Source: Porogramme epimiltina
Taxonomy: Eukaryota; Basidiomycota; Agaricomycetes; Polyporales; Polyporaceae
Assembly: GCA_900155495.1 (NCBI GenBank)
Contig: FTLJ01000621.1
Coordinates: forward strand, 1 to 21,482
DNA: 21,482 nt
Reading direction: 5' to 3'
Shown: positions 1 to 8,690 of the stretch, piece by piece
How positions within the stretch are numbered: position 1 is the first letter of the stretch
Layout: every line of letters starts with the position of its first letter
The notes under the pieces: generated by a model
Seen by the model: only the letters and a program-made list of their open reading frames with translations
The model's database searches: none
Told to the model about the DNA's origin: nothing
Program-made: the position numbers and the translations under genes

Positions 1-442
1 TCTCGTGGCGAACCTAATACTGTTATATGTTCCCTGGTACCTTATAACCACTTGGCTGGGGTGTATGAGACGTACGAGTAGGTGATTCCACGTATACCTC
101 AGAATCCTCTTACTGAATCTGCGCCGGCGCATGCGCTGAAGCGCCCGTCTATGCACCACAGAGCGCGGCGGCTGTGCATCGACCTGCGCGGACGCGCGCG
201 GCGTGCGCGGCGTGCGCGGCGGACGTGCGCGGACGTGCGCAGCTGGCACTGCCGCGCACGTCCGCGCAAAAATCTCATGGCCCGACCGGGTGGCAGCTGC
301 AGGCGGGGGCATGGACTCAGCTGCGTGTGGGGGCGTGGACGGTTGATGACGTTGCGCTTTGAGGCCGTCAAGGTTGTACGGTAGGAGTTGTAGAACCAAT
401 GATACAAACGCTGGCATAGCGTGAGTAAAAATATGACCCAAT
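1..442. other. gene-poor, GC-rich stretch
   Basis: No gene could be supported here. The middle (about 185-270) is almost pure G/C with short direct repeats of CGTGCGCGG-type units. Open frames exist on both strands, but they are Arg/Ala-rich translations of these repeats and resemble no protein. Confidence 0.5.
227..267. repeat. perfect 14-bp inverted repeat (hairpin)
   Basis: GCGCGGACGTGCGC at 227-240 is exactly complementary to 254-267, with a 13-nt loop. The left arm lies at the end of a run of related CGTGCGCGG / GGACGTGCGC direct repeats (about 191-240). The arms could form a very stable GC stem. There is no sign of a terminator, which would be bacterial, or of a transposon end. I read it as a by-product of a GC-rich simple repeat. 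Confidence 0.6.
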
Positions 443-685
443 TTAGAACAGAACACTCATGGTATTCATTTGAAGCCCCAGTGCCGCCTTCGCCTTCTTC
501 TTGCTTCCCTTGGCCTTGGCAATCTGATCGTCGGTCGGCGGAGGGAGGGGCCATTCGGCCTTCCACTCAATGAATACGGTGTTCTGAAAGTGCGTAGATG
601 CCGGGCCCTTGACCTTGAGGAAACGAGGTATACGGGCGGTGAGCCAGGCCGTCTGTTCAGGAGTCATCCAGCATTTGCAGCCCAC
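443..685 (-). pseudogene. N-terminal remnant of an Agaricomycete 'TPEQ..WL' repetitive protein family
   Basis: The 80-codon minus-strand frame contains MTPEQTAWLTARIPRFLKVK, then an EWPLPPPTDDQIAKAKG segment and a basic KKKAKAAL stretch. A T-P-E-Q-x3-W-L head, a W-P-x-P-P-T segment and a KA-rich region are familiar to me from an uncharacterised family present in many copies in Agaricomycete genomes, which are often annotated as hypothetical proteins. Only the first 70 or so residues are here. The frame then runs into unrelated sequence and stops, and I found no downstream exon on the minus strand. It may be a degraded copy or the first exon of a gene whose rest is lost. The function of the family is unknown to me. 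Family recognition is from memory and should be checked. Confidence 0.45.
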
Positions 686-838
686 GAGAAGCTCAGAAGT
701 CGAGAAGTCGAGAAGGGGAACGTGTTTGTGAGAAGGTGGGCACGCTGTAAAACGCCCGTTTGTTTATGTACTGACTGAACACGGCTCGCTTGTTTGCTTT
801 ATTACTCTACAAAACGGAGCCAACGCCGCTTAACGGCC

Positions 839-922
839 GGCTCGAGTTCTCCTCCCACCCCACCATCACCTCCCTCCCCTGCTATCCCACTCGCCATTGT
901 TTGTTCTCAACTTTGCTCCCTC
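839..922 (+). promoter_or_regulatory. pyrimidine-rich upstream region of the 923 gene
   Basis: The 80 bases before the proposed ATG are rich in C and T (CTCCTCCCACCCCACC, CCTCCCTCCCC), as in many filamentous fungal core promoters and 5' leaders. No clear TATA box was seen. The assignment rests only on composition and position. Confidence 0.3.
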
Positions 923-2154
923 ATGGGCGATCAAAATGGTGTGTATTTCCGAAAATATATCCACCCCTAGTACTCACTACTAGGAATTACCTTCAGTGTC
1001 ACACTCGGGGGGTTCACGTACAAGCCGCACAAGCCGCTCGCGTCGAGAGCGGTACAACCTAGGCGCTGTTTCGCCGGACGACCTCTCCGATCGTCTGTCC
1101 AGCCTCTCGTTTTCGACTCCCTCATCCATGCCCCAGACCCCCACGTCTGAAGATTTTTCACTCCTCTCTTCCCCGATGTCCGTGCGCTTGATGGCCTCCG
1201 AGATTCGGTCAGACCGAGCTATGCAAGGCTCAGCCTCCACCCGGCCTCACCCTCTGGAACTTGCCACCTTTGATCAAACCGTCCGACCAGCACAAGTTAT
1301 CTTGGCGTCATCATTGCATGGCGCATCACAATTTCACTATCCCGACCCCACCCTCGCACCGACGCTTGGCACCAGTGCGACGCAGCCAGCCGCCGTCGCC
1401 TCAAGCTCCGCTCAGGTGCCCTCGGACTCCGCCCTCTTTGCAAATTCTTCACCGCGTAGCACGCAAAGCATGGGGCCCAGGCCCCCTCCCCCTACCGCCG
1501 CAACCACCTCAAGCTGCTACACACCCGCCACCAACCACACGACTTCCTTCACACCCACCACGCCCTCCGTATATTCTGACACCTCCGTCACCGCATCCCC
1601 AGCCCCCACCGTCGCCGTCGCGCACCAGACGCACGCGACCACGTCGACACGTATTCCTCACGCTCAGAACCCGTGGGGTATGTTGAATGGGGATAGAATC
1701 CCGCCACCTGGTTGTATTTTTCACAGCGACGATCGCCCCGCAACCCTCACCGAAGCCATGGATAAGCGTATGTTCTCATCAACGACGGCATCTGGAGTCG
1801 TCATCTCATTGAATGAGCAGACATCTCCTCTCACGAACATATCGACGACCCGATTGACTTTCCGGAGCCCCACAGATGGTATTCTGTCGCGCGCGGCACG
1901 AATGTCGGCGTTTTCTACGACTGGTGAGTGCTATGCTGTATTACGCCTTATTAGTTGCTCATTGGTTAATCATATCGGCGAGCAGGGAGGAAGCTGGCTC
2001 GCATGTCCTCGGCGTCTCCGGCTCACTTTACAAGGGCTTCGACAGCCGGCGTGACGCCTTGGAGGATTATGCAACCTCCCGCCTCAACAATCGGGTCAGG
2101 GTCATTGAGGTGGACCCAGACCGCAAGAAGGGGGGGAGGCGCCGCCGTGGGTAG
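923..2154 (+). CDS. four-exon Ser/Thr/Pro-rich protein with C-terminal viroplasmin / RNase H1 N-terminal-type domain
   Basis: Proposed exons are 923-938, 997-1767, 1821-1923 and 1986-2154 (1059 nt, 352 aa). Introns of 58, 53 and 62 nt have donors GTGTGT, GTATGT and GTGAGT and CAG acceptors. Each removes a stop or joins two frames, so the model is internally consistent. Residues 1 to about 260 are low-complexity Ser/Thr/Pro, probably disordered, after an Arg/Ser-rich start. Residues about 281-329 read RWYSVARGTNVGVFYDW, then VLGVSGSLYKGFDSRRDALE. This is the pattern of the caulimovirus viroplasmin / RNase H1 N-terminal domain (Y-V-x-x-G-x3-G-V-x-x-x-W ... V-x-G-x3-x-Y-K-x-F). In RNase H1 this domain binds RNA/DNA hybrids. 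The tail is basic (RKKGGRRRRG). No RNase H catalytic domain follows. The domain call is firm. Binding of nucleic acid is inference. The tiny first exon (MGDQN) is the least certain part; the next in-frame Met is near 1129. Confidence 0.75.
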
Positions 2155-2194
2155 AATCCACGTCGTCAAATAGCATAGTCGTACTTCAAGTTGA

Positions 2195-2571
2195 TTGTCG
2201 TATCCTGCGCTGTCTGAAATTGTACTTCATGCGTATCTTTCCTGCCTTGAAGGGACAGCTGTGACTCCAGAGCACTTCATTCGGTGGCAAGATGCCAGCC
2301 AGGCCCTCACGGGAGAGCGACATGGTGCGTGAGCCTGAGGGAGGTGAGGGCATGATGTCATACATGAAGAGTGTGTTATCGTCGCCCCGATCCCTCGCCC
2401 GTGCGGCCTTGGGAAACTGTTTTGGAGCATGTGGTCGCACACGAGCTGCCACCAGGACCCACGATGAGCGTCCCTACTCGCCGCCTCATGGCCTGGATCC
2501 AGGGGTATATATCCATGCTTCTGGAGATGGGCAAGAATGACTACGCAGAACTGCGCCCCGGTGCTTTGTGA
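2195..2571 (+). pseudogene. unassigned spliced coding remnant
   Basis: Two blocks look like real protein. The first (about 2195-2322) contains TAVTPEHFIRWQDASQAL and ends at a good donor, ATG|GTGCGTGAG, with a stop just inside. The second (about 2368-2571) contains PWETVLEHVVAHELPP and PTRRLMAWIQGYISMLLEMG and ends in ELRPGAL and a stop. They lie in different frames and could be joined by an intron of about 45 nt ending near 2367-2370. A third frame just upstream (KLYFMRIFPALKGQL) also looks coding, which suggests a frameshift near 2254. I do not recognise the family. It might be the C-terminal end of the family seen at 443-685, but nothing proves this. No start codon was found, so it is more likely a relic than a gene. 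Confidence 0.35.
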
Positions 2572-3672
2572 CCGAGTCTTGTGTACCCCTAACCAAGGTG
2601 CAGGAAGGCTGAAGTGTAGAAAGTGTAACCAGGAGTTGAAAGAACCGAATATATGGGGAATTGGTCAGGCTCGTTGCGAACTCTTAATGACTCGACGCAT
2701 CTAGGATGGTGGAAAGGGATGTCCGGACCTACGAGCCTCTGACATTGGCACCAAGGGCACGTATGGCCGGAATTGGCTGTATAGAGGATGTCCTCAACTG
2801 GAATGTGCTTCACATGATCCTACCTTGCGCTGGGAGCTAAATGTTGCGAGTTAGACGCGGTCATCCGAGACCATCAAGTCGCGCCGACGTCTTCGTGAAG
2901 AGCTCGATTTAAACAGTTACAAAGACATCACAGTCAATGTTTCGAGGGGGCGTAGGTAATAGAGTGGAGTGCACAGTCCGGTGTGGAAGAACAAGTCAGT
3001 CCAAAGGTCGTCAAGAGGGGTAGGAAGGGGGAGATATGAAGGGCACGAGGCTGAGCGCGGAGGCGAAGCCTCCGCTCTCTCTTCTGTTGATGTTGAGGCG
3101 GGCGCTGACGAGAGGCGAGACGGCGGCAGGTCACATCGACCTGGAACTGCGTAGACGGCGAGACGAACGACGGAGACGGACGGTGTAGACGTGGGGTGAG
3201 AGAGAGAATGAATACGCCCTCGTCAGGGCTGCGGGTTTATGTATACATGTCTGACCCCTCGTGCCGTACTCTTGGCCGGGGTCGCTGTCTGAAACTGAGA
3301 GTCTGTGAGCTATCGTAGAAGTGTCCGTCCGAGACGTGTCCACCGTCCGATTGTCCGACGCCGCGCAATTTCGTGACGGAGGAATATCTCGGCTCGTGAC
3401 GGATCTGGCCGACGTGCCACCTATTAACTTTCGCAAGCCGGCCCCCTGCAGCTGCGGGTGGTCGCGTCGCGTCCGTCGCAGCTTACCTTCTCCGTATCTT
3501 CGTGCGGGTGTGTCGACAACCTTCAGGCAGGGTGGAGGGAGACGGGAGACCGAGTGGGCGAGATACAAGGGTCGGAGTGAGAGAACGGAACATAGGGCAT
3601 CGATAACGGCGGAATCCCGGCTTCCCGAACCAGCCCTTCGGTATCGCGCGGTCACGTGTGGCCCTGCAGGTA
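2572..3672. other. about 1.1 kb without a recognisable gene
   Basis: Open frames on both strands (for example a 174-codon minus-strand frame at 3131-3655) are Arg/Ser-rich and match no family I know. From about 2950 to 3220 the plus strand is purine-rich (GAGAGAGAG, GACGGAGACGG), the complement of a CT-rich leader or promoter for a minus-strand transcript. The minus-strand frame at 2589-2813 has a CPWCQC motif but is otherwise unconvincing. Confidence 0.4.
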
Positions 3673-3936
3673 CTAGATAGTCAGCGTGTAAAGATATTCC
3701 ACACCGGGCAATGAGCGTGCATCACAATCAGTGGGGATGTACTCCCCCAACCTCGCCGAGACTACCACTGGCCCATCAAAGGGCAGTGGAATTATCGGCG
3801 CCACACACACATTGAGATCGTTGGGGACAGTGTAGCTGATCCCCCAACTGGGCATTGTGATGCCACAGATCGTCCCTGAGAGGGAGTAATGTCGGGACTC
3901 GGGAGGTAATACAAGAACCTGAGTCCGTGGATGCAT
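3673..3936 (-). CDS. hypothetical protein fragment
   Basis: This 87-codon minus-strand frame has a balanced, globular-looking composition, unlike neighbouring shadows: segments such as SLSGTICGITMPSWGISYTV and PIIPLPFDGPVVVSARLGEY, ending in EYLYTLTI. It may be the last exon of a lost gene, since the sequence upstream on the minus strand (above 3936) does not continue it. No family was recognised and no splice site clearly assigned. An overlapping minus frame at 3776-4012 looks less natural. Confidence 0.25.
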   Translation of the reverse strand: MHPRTQVLVLPPESRHYSLSGTICGITMPSWGISYTVPNDLNVCVAPIIPLPFDGPVVVSARLGEYIPTDCDARSLPGVEYLYTLTI

Positions 3937-4115
3937 TCGTCAGGGTCATGGGGTGCGCGGCATGTATTTCGGGCGCAATGGAGTCAGGTCGGACTTGGGA
4001 CTCAGGACACAAACAGACTAGTTCTACATGAGATAAGATGCGAACTTCAGCGATTGTGTACGTAGTACCTGGGCGTACTCATCCTCAGCACACACAGGGG
4101 AGCCAATGGAATCCA

Positions 4116-4358
4116 GGCTGTGTTCATATAGAAATTCCCCCTAGACTGAACATTACAGGCTGTGTTCATATAGAAATTCCCCTAGACCGAATATTACACG
4201 CCTGGCTGGTTAAGAAAATCTCCTTACATCGGATATTACAGGCCTGGCTAGTTAAGAAAATCACCCTGGAGCGAATATTACAGGCAGGGTTTATTAAGAA
4301 AATCGCCCAGGCAAGGGAATCACAGGCTCTGTTGGTTAAGAAAATCATCCTAGGGTAG
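4116..4358. repeat. 42-bp minisatellite, about six copies
   Basis: Units start at 4116, 4158, 4199, 4241, 4283 and 4325; all are 42 bp except the second, which is 41 bp. The first two units share GGCTGTGTTCATATAGAAAT. The later ones share a GGTTAAGAAAATC core, and most end in GAATATTACA or a variant. Because 42 is a multiple of three, both strands stay open. The plus strand reads a 14-residue repeat such as AWLVKKITLERILQ. The array lies 85 bp beyond the end of the decayed LINE's coding region, on its 3' side. It may be a LINE 3' tail or an unrelated satellite. Confidence 0.85.
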
Positions 4359-4442
4359 TTTTATGATAATGAGGGGCACATTTCTTAGCTCCCAATGAAA
4401 CAACCCATAGGAAATAAAATATCGGGCCAGGGCCAGAGGCCT

Positions 4443-4785
4443 CTAGAATATCATAAAAGTGGTGTCCACTAGTGAATCGTGATCCTGACCAGCGACCCTT
4501 GCCGCCGTAAGGGTGGCCGCCGCTTCCCCAGTTTGATTTGATTGTTCTAAATCAGGAGGGAGGCGGATACACCTGTTCCCCTCATGTGCATCTGCGAAAT
4601 ATACTCCCGCTCCAGCTGCTGCGTTTCGTTCGCCATTGTTTATACATGATTTGTCTGTCGCTACCTCGATGTACGGTTCTGAATGCATAGTATACATGTC
4701 GAGCTTCTCGTTACAGACTTCTTCCAGCCCGGTGAAGATACGCAGGGCATCCGCAATATTTCCGTAGGTGGTAAACGCATCTATC
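4443..4785 (-). pseudogene. LINE RNase H domain, truncated
   Basis: The frame reads YIEVATDKSCINNGERNAAAGAGVYF without a break. ATDKSC holds the first catalytic Asp (4653-4655), but the normally conserved Gly of T-D-G-S is Lys here. The second catalytic residue is the Glu of NQTGEAAATL (4524-4526). The domain stops at 4443, shortly after this helix, so the third and fourth acidic residues are missing. RNase H in LINEs removes the RNA strand after first-strand synthesis; this copy could not. Confidence 0.85.
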
Positions 4786-5565
4786 GAACACCTCAGTAGG
4801 CGCTTGGGCGTCGCCGAACACCGCCTTTGCCTCTGCCATAAGTTCATCTTCGTAGTCCATGGGGTGCTCTCCTCGGGGGTCCCATTTTGAAGGTAGAGCG
4901 TTCAGGAAGCGTTTTGCCCTTCCAAAGCACGCTTGGGGTGCGCTGCGTCCAATTCCAAGCCTCATGTGTGTGCATCTGTCGCATTGGCATCCATCTGACC
5001 ATATGTGCCCTGGTTCGTGCAGGTCCGCTGCTAGTGCCTCAAAATCACCTACTGTGAGAGCTTTATGGTTTCGCTACAGGCATTTTGTTGCAGCTGAGAC
5101 CCCCCCCAGTGTCCGCACCTTGTGGTTGTCTGCCTGTATGTGATCCCACAATGGCATGCTCTTCAGGATCTCCCTCGAGGGGGCTCGCCCTTCTAGACGA
5201 AGCCCATACTTCTTCGCCACTTTCGCCATAGCTTTAAGCCCAACCGGTAAGCTCCTCACCTTCGGTTTCCAGTGTTGTAGGAACGTGTTCATTCGGAGGT
5301 CTGCCTCCCTTGGGGGCACATCTGGTGCCACATGATGCGCAAATATGTCATCTGCTATGAATGCCCACCATGGTCTCTCGCCGCTGTAGTCAAGGTACGC
5401 TTTCAAACACATCATGATGATGTCAATTGCTTCATTCCTTGCTTCGAGATCCAGCAGGTATAATCCCCCTTGGTCAACCGGTAGGAGTACTAGGTGCTCA
5501 TACGCCCCAGGTGGAGTGTGCTTATCATCCCACAGGTATGCTCTAGTGGTCTTATCCAGTCTTTC
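4786..5565 (-). pseudogene. LINE post-RT region and cysteine motif
   Basis: This continues the RT frame: the thumb-like segment (GAYEHLVLLPVDQGGLYLLD, then CLKAYLDYSGERPWWAF) runs to a stop at 5074. Beyond it comes HIWSDGCQCDRCTHMRLGIG, a C-x-C-x2-C cluster of the kind that follows the RT in fungal LINEs and is thought to bind nucleic acid. After LNALPSKWDPRGEHPMDYED the frame is lost near 4785, where a one-base shift leads into the RNase H frame. Confidence 0.8.
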
Positions 5566-7506
5566 TCATATTGACTTAGGCATTCTCTGCGCATCTGTTA
5601 GGAACTGTGACATCCCGCCAATGAACATCTGGACTACGTGTCACTTCCCTTCCAACGTGGGTTGCGACCTTTTCCAATTCGCAAGCATTGCTGAGATTTT
5701 ATCTAGGGTCGGGAGCCATACGCCTATTTCGTCGATCTCATTGCCAAATCATGCTCCAAGGATTCGTACGGCTTCACCTTCCCCGGCTATGTGCACGTTC
5801 TGGGGGTAGCTCTTTCAGCTCCCAGTCGCCCTGTATGTGTCTATCATCTCTTCTTGGTACTGCCTAGATCCGATTGGGATGTTTTCCGTCTTTTTGAGGT
5901 TGAAGCGTGCCTTCGCTGCAGCACACCACACATCCAGGGTTCTCTGGAGGATCGCAAATTCATCACCTGACGATAGGTACACGGTCGTGTCGTCTGCGAA
6001 AAGTGTCGCTTTCAGGGATTCTCTGCATCGCGGCACGCTGATACTTTGGATGTCTGATGTCCTAATCATTGATGACAGTGGCTCTATTGCTATGTTGAAC
6101 AGCAGGCAGGACAGCGGGTCGCCTTGCCGGACACCCCTAGTCACTCTGTATGGATTACTGAAGATCCTATTAATGAGTACGGCTGTTTCCGCTTGGGCAT
6201 ACAAGGGCTTGATCACCTGAATGAACCTGGCTGGTGCATTGAATTGTTCTAGAACTTGCTAGAGGTAGCCGTGCGCTATCTTGTCGTACGCTTTCTCCTG
6301 GTCTAGGGCAACTATTGCCCTGTTCACCTCTTTCGTTTCCGCCCAGTTCATCATCATTCGTGGGAGCTGTGTGTCATTGTGGAGTCTCCTTCCCGGGACA
6401 AAACCTGCTTGCGCTGGGCGCACTAAGTCAGGTGCTGCATGCGCTAACCTCATGGACAGGATCTTCGTAAAGAGTTTATAGTCCATATTGAGGAGCGTGA
6501 TTGTTCTATAGTTGACTACCCTTGTGCGCTCGCCTTTCTCCTTATAGATTGGCGACATCCAACCTTCCGAGAACGGGACACCAGGCGCCACCCCGTGTTT
6601 CTGCACGTCTTTGAGCACCTCCAGCAGAAGTTCTACCACGTCAAATGTGGGTCTTCCCTCATGTTGTTTGTCCTCTACAAATCTGGCGTTCAGTGTCTTC
6701 CAGACTTCATACGGTATTCCATCCGTTCCTGGGGCCGTGCTCGACTTTGCAAACCTCAGCGCTAGCGCACGCTCTGCATATGATATGTCCGCGTCCATTT
6801 CCCCTGCCTGTTCCTCCGTCAGGCGGACGTTCACGTTCTCAAGAGCTTCTTGTATGCAGGGCTCCCTCGTGTCTGTGTCTGGGATGCCGTCCTCATCTCT
6901 CTGTAGGTTATCATGGTGGGCTCTTGCCATCTCCGCCATTTTCCTCGAGTCAGACTCATAGACTCTGGGTCCTTCAGTCCTTGCTGGGTCTTCCTTTTCG
7001 AACGTGTAGATAATGCCTCGCGGGGCACTCGGCTTGTTGATCTTGGTCCAGTGCTTTGTCGATCTCTCGCCTTCCAGTCTATGTCTCGCTCTCGAGTTCT
7101 GCTGTTGCTGGTGTGCCTGCGTGATTTTCAGATCCATGATCCTTTTCGTGAGTGCCGACGTCCCGGCTGCCCATTCCGCTTCCGGAGTCTGCAAGCTGTT
7201 CTGCATTTTCACTCGTGCCTTCTCCAGCTCCTTGATTTCTGCCAGGAGCTTTGGGACAACTTCTTTCTCCCGTTCTCTCGCCATGCTGAGCCAGTCGGTT
7301 TTTAGTTCATGGAATAGAACTTGCGCGTTGAGGGCATCGCTCCTATGCTGTGTGTCCCGCAGCGTTTTAACCCTTTCCAGTGCATGCATCCCTGACGCTT
7401 TCATCCGATTCGCCAGCTTCTTGTCCTTAAGGATGTGGAGCGAGAATTTCGGCCTTCCACTACCCACCGCGGGTGCGTTCTTCGTCACCAGTTGAATCGA
7501 CACCAT
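5566..7506 (-). pseudogene. LINE reverse transcriptase with in-frame stops
   Basis: The first part (7506-6259) has a charged, coiled-coil-like linker (LLAEIKELEKARVKMQ), then STAPGTDGIPYEVWKTL, VVNYRTITLLNMDYKLFTKI, PAQAGFVPGRRLHND and the first catalytic motif IVALDQEKAYDK, with its Asp at 6301-6303. A TAG at 6259 interrupts HGYL*QVLEQF. The same frame continues with GVRQGDPLSCLLFNIAIEPL (6109-6135 for GVRQGDPLS) and the polymerase FADD motif at 5989-6000. Stops at 5815, 5749, 5641 and 5566 follow, still in the same frame. All RT catalytic residues that I can place are kept, so inactivation is by nonsense codons, not by large loss. Confidence 0.93.
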
Positions 7507-7866
7507 TGGGTGGTCGGTCGGGATAGCTGGGGTATTGATCTACCATTTCCTCGCTGTCTCGAACATTTCTTGGGACGTATGCGGTCCAGGTGGGAGCACT
7601 GTGCGCCCTTATGCCAGGTTTATGCCCTTGACGTCGGGTGACAGCATGAGCCCCATTGATCGCTTTAGAGAGTCCAGGTCATCCACTGACGCATCCGGCA
7701 CCTTCACTGGTAGTCTGTCAATAGCCTCTTCTACCGCGTTGAAGTCCCCAGCCATTAGGTGGGGCTTTGGGAAGTTCGCTTTCATACGATAGTACTCTTC
7801 CACTTTCCTGAAGAAGGTTCGTCTTTCCTCTGTACCTTCCGACGTTGGTGCATATATACACAGGAC
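7507..7866 (-). pseudogene. LINE apurinic/apyrimidinic-like endonuclease, C-terminal two thirds
   Basis: The frame shows RVLCIYAPTSEG, then HLMAGDFNAVEEAIDRLP, with the catalytic GDFN at 7738-7749. After a stop following SPDVKGINLA, a short LDRI motif in another frame and then PTDHPMV (TDHP at 7507-7518) correspond to the S/RIDRI and S/TDH motifs of the APE endonuclease, which nicks the target site. About 20-30 residues between GINLA and LDRI seem to be lost, and the N-terminal part with the first catalytic residues is absent. The TDHP stretch is in frame with the following RT region, separated from MFETARKW by a TAG at 7540-7542. Confidence 0.85.
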
Positions 7867-8190
7867 CCGTGCTACGGCCAATTTTGAACGCCCCTAGTCT
7901 TGTCCGGTCCCGGTCCTCAGCCAAAATTTTGAAGGAACAAGGACCGGCACCGGCGCCGCACCGGTCCCCTGTGCCGGTAGGCGGGGCCAAGGACCGGTGG
8001 CGGCTCTGGCGCCGGTGGCGGCTCTGGCGCCGGCGGCGGCTCTGGCTCCGGTGGCGGCTCTGGCTCCGGTGGCGGCTCTGGCTCCGGTGGCGGCTCTGGC
8101 GCCGGCGCACTCTCGGGCGGCGCCCAACGAGGACTGCATTTCGGTCCCGATCCAGGACTGGACCTGCAATGGTAGAAATCCTCATATTGT
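7867..8190. repeat. GC-rich repeat block with an 18-bp minisatellite
   Basis: Six 18-bp units (CCGGTGGCGGCTCTGGCG and near copies) run head to tail from 7994 to 8101. Flanks contain GGTCCCGGTCC and CAAGGACCGGCACCGG in opposite orientation, giving weak dyad symmetry around the array. The frames give GGGSGS-like, LAPVAA-like or, on the minus strand, PEPEPP-like repeats; none has gene support. The block starts where the LINE endonuclease loses similarity, so it marks the 5' junction of the element. Confidence 0.8.
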
Positions 8191-8690
8191 CTCATGTTAC
8201 ACCACCACTACTACAGCGGCTGTCTAATCGTGCTGAAAAGTGTGAAGCCACCCCCTCAATCATGGAGGCCCGTGCGGCCTGGCCCCGGGCGGGCGGGGGC
8301 ATCGACAACACCGGTCATGAAGGCGGGCGCGAGGGGGCCCGCATTCGCTGCGAGGGGGGTCAAGGGCGCGTGATGGAGGTGGATGCGCGGTCGGGCGTGG
8401 CAGAGGTGTTGGCAGAGGCGGGCACGGAGGAGCTTGACGTTGTGAGGTCGCTTGCAAAGGTCAGATTCCACCACTCGGGGAGGAATGCGGAGGACACTAA
8501 GGCGGCTGTTCGGAGCAAGCGGGAAAGGGTGCCGGACGTTGAACTCTGCATGAGCTGCAAGCCGGAGTGCAAGACTGCAAGAGTGGAGGTTAAGGATGAT
8601 ATCGAGGACCCGTTCATGTGGTGAATGCCGGACCTGGTAGCTATGGTTAGTATTCATTGATGGTGCTGCGCACTAGTCCATAATGATAGC
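8191..8690. other. GC-rich stretch without a clear gene
   Basis: Several overlapping frames are open (for example plus-strand to 8624 and minus-strand 8360-8617). Minus-strand FLPEWWNLTFASDLTTSSSS looks mildly protein-like, but three frames are open at once because of GC content, and no family was recognised. A relic exon linked to the 8691-9304 remnant is possible. Confidence 0.3.

Larger units (their letters stand above)
4443..7866 (-). mobile_element. decayed non-LTR retrotransposon (APE-type LINE with RNase H), truncated at both ends
   Basis: Read on the minus strand, one frame runs from about 7540 to 4711 through endonuclease C-terminus, reverse transcriptase and a Cys-rich region. It is broken only by in-frame stops at 7540, 6259, 5815, 5749, 5641, 5566 and 5074. 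Beyond these there is a frameshift near 4785 into the RNase H frame and disruption inside the endonuclease. The order EN-RT-Cys-RNase H fits Tad1/I-like fungal LINEs, which copy themselves by target-primed reverse transcription. Sequence upstream of the endonuclease IYAP motif is missing, as is ORF1. The RNase H domain is cut before its last catalytic Asp. The element cannot be active. The clade was judged from domain order only. Confidence 0.93.

Noticed and set aside
996..998. GTG as start codon of the 996-2054 frame
   Set aside because: In a fungal gene an upstream exon is more plausible: ATG at 923 followed by a GTGTGT...CAG intron restores the frame exactly.
1261..1686. 141-codon Pro/His-rich plus-strand frame
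   Set aside because: Shadow of the Ser/Thr/Pro-rich exon at 997-1767, which is in frame with the recognised C-terminal domain.
3131..3655. 174-codon minus-strand frame
   Set aside because: Arg/Ser/Thr-rich with no recognisable segment; likely an open frame due to composition.
6611..7495. Plus-strand frames over the LINE (122-160 codons)
   Set aside because: Antisense shadows of the RT region, whose minus-strand frame has the conserved motifs.
7845..8624. 259-codon plus-strand frame with (RWRLW)n and minus-strand Pro/Glu repeats
   Set aside because: The repeats are translations of the 18-bp minisatellite, and the N-terminal part is antisense to the LINE endonuclease.
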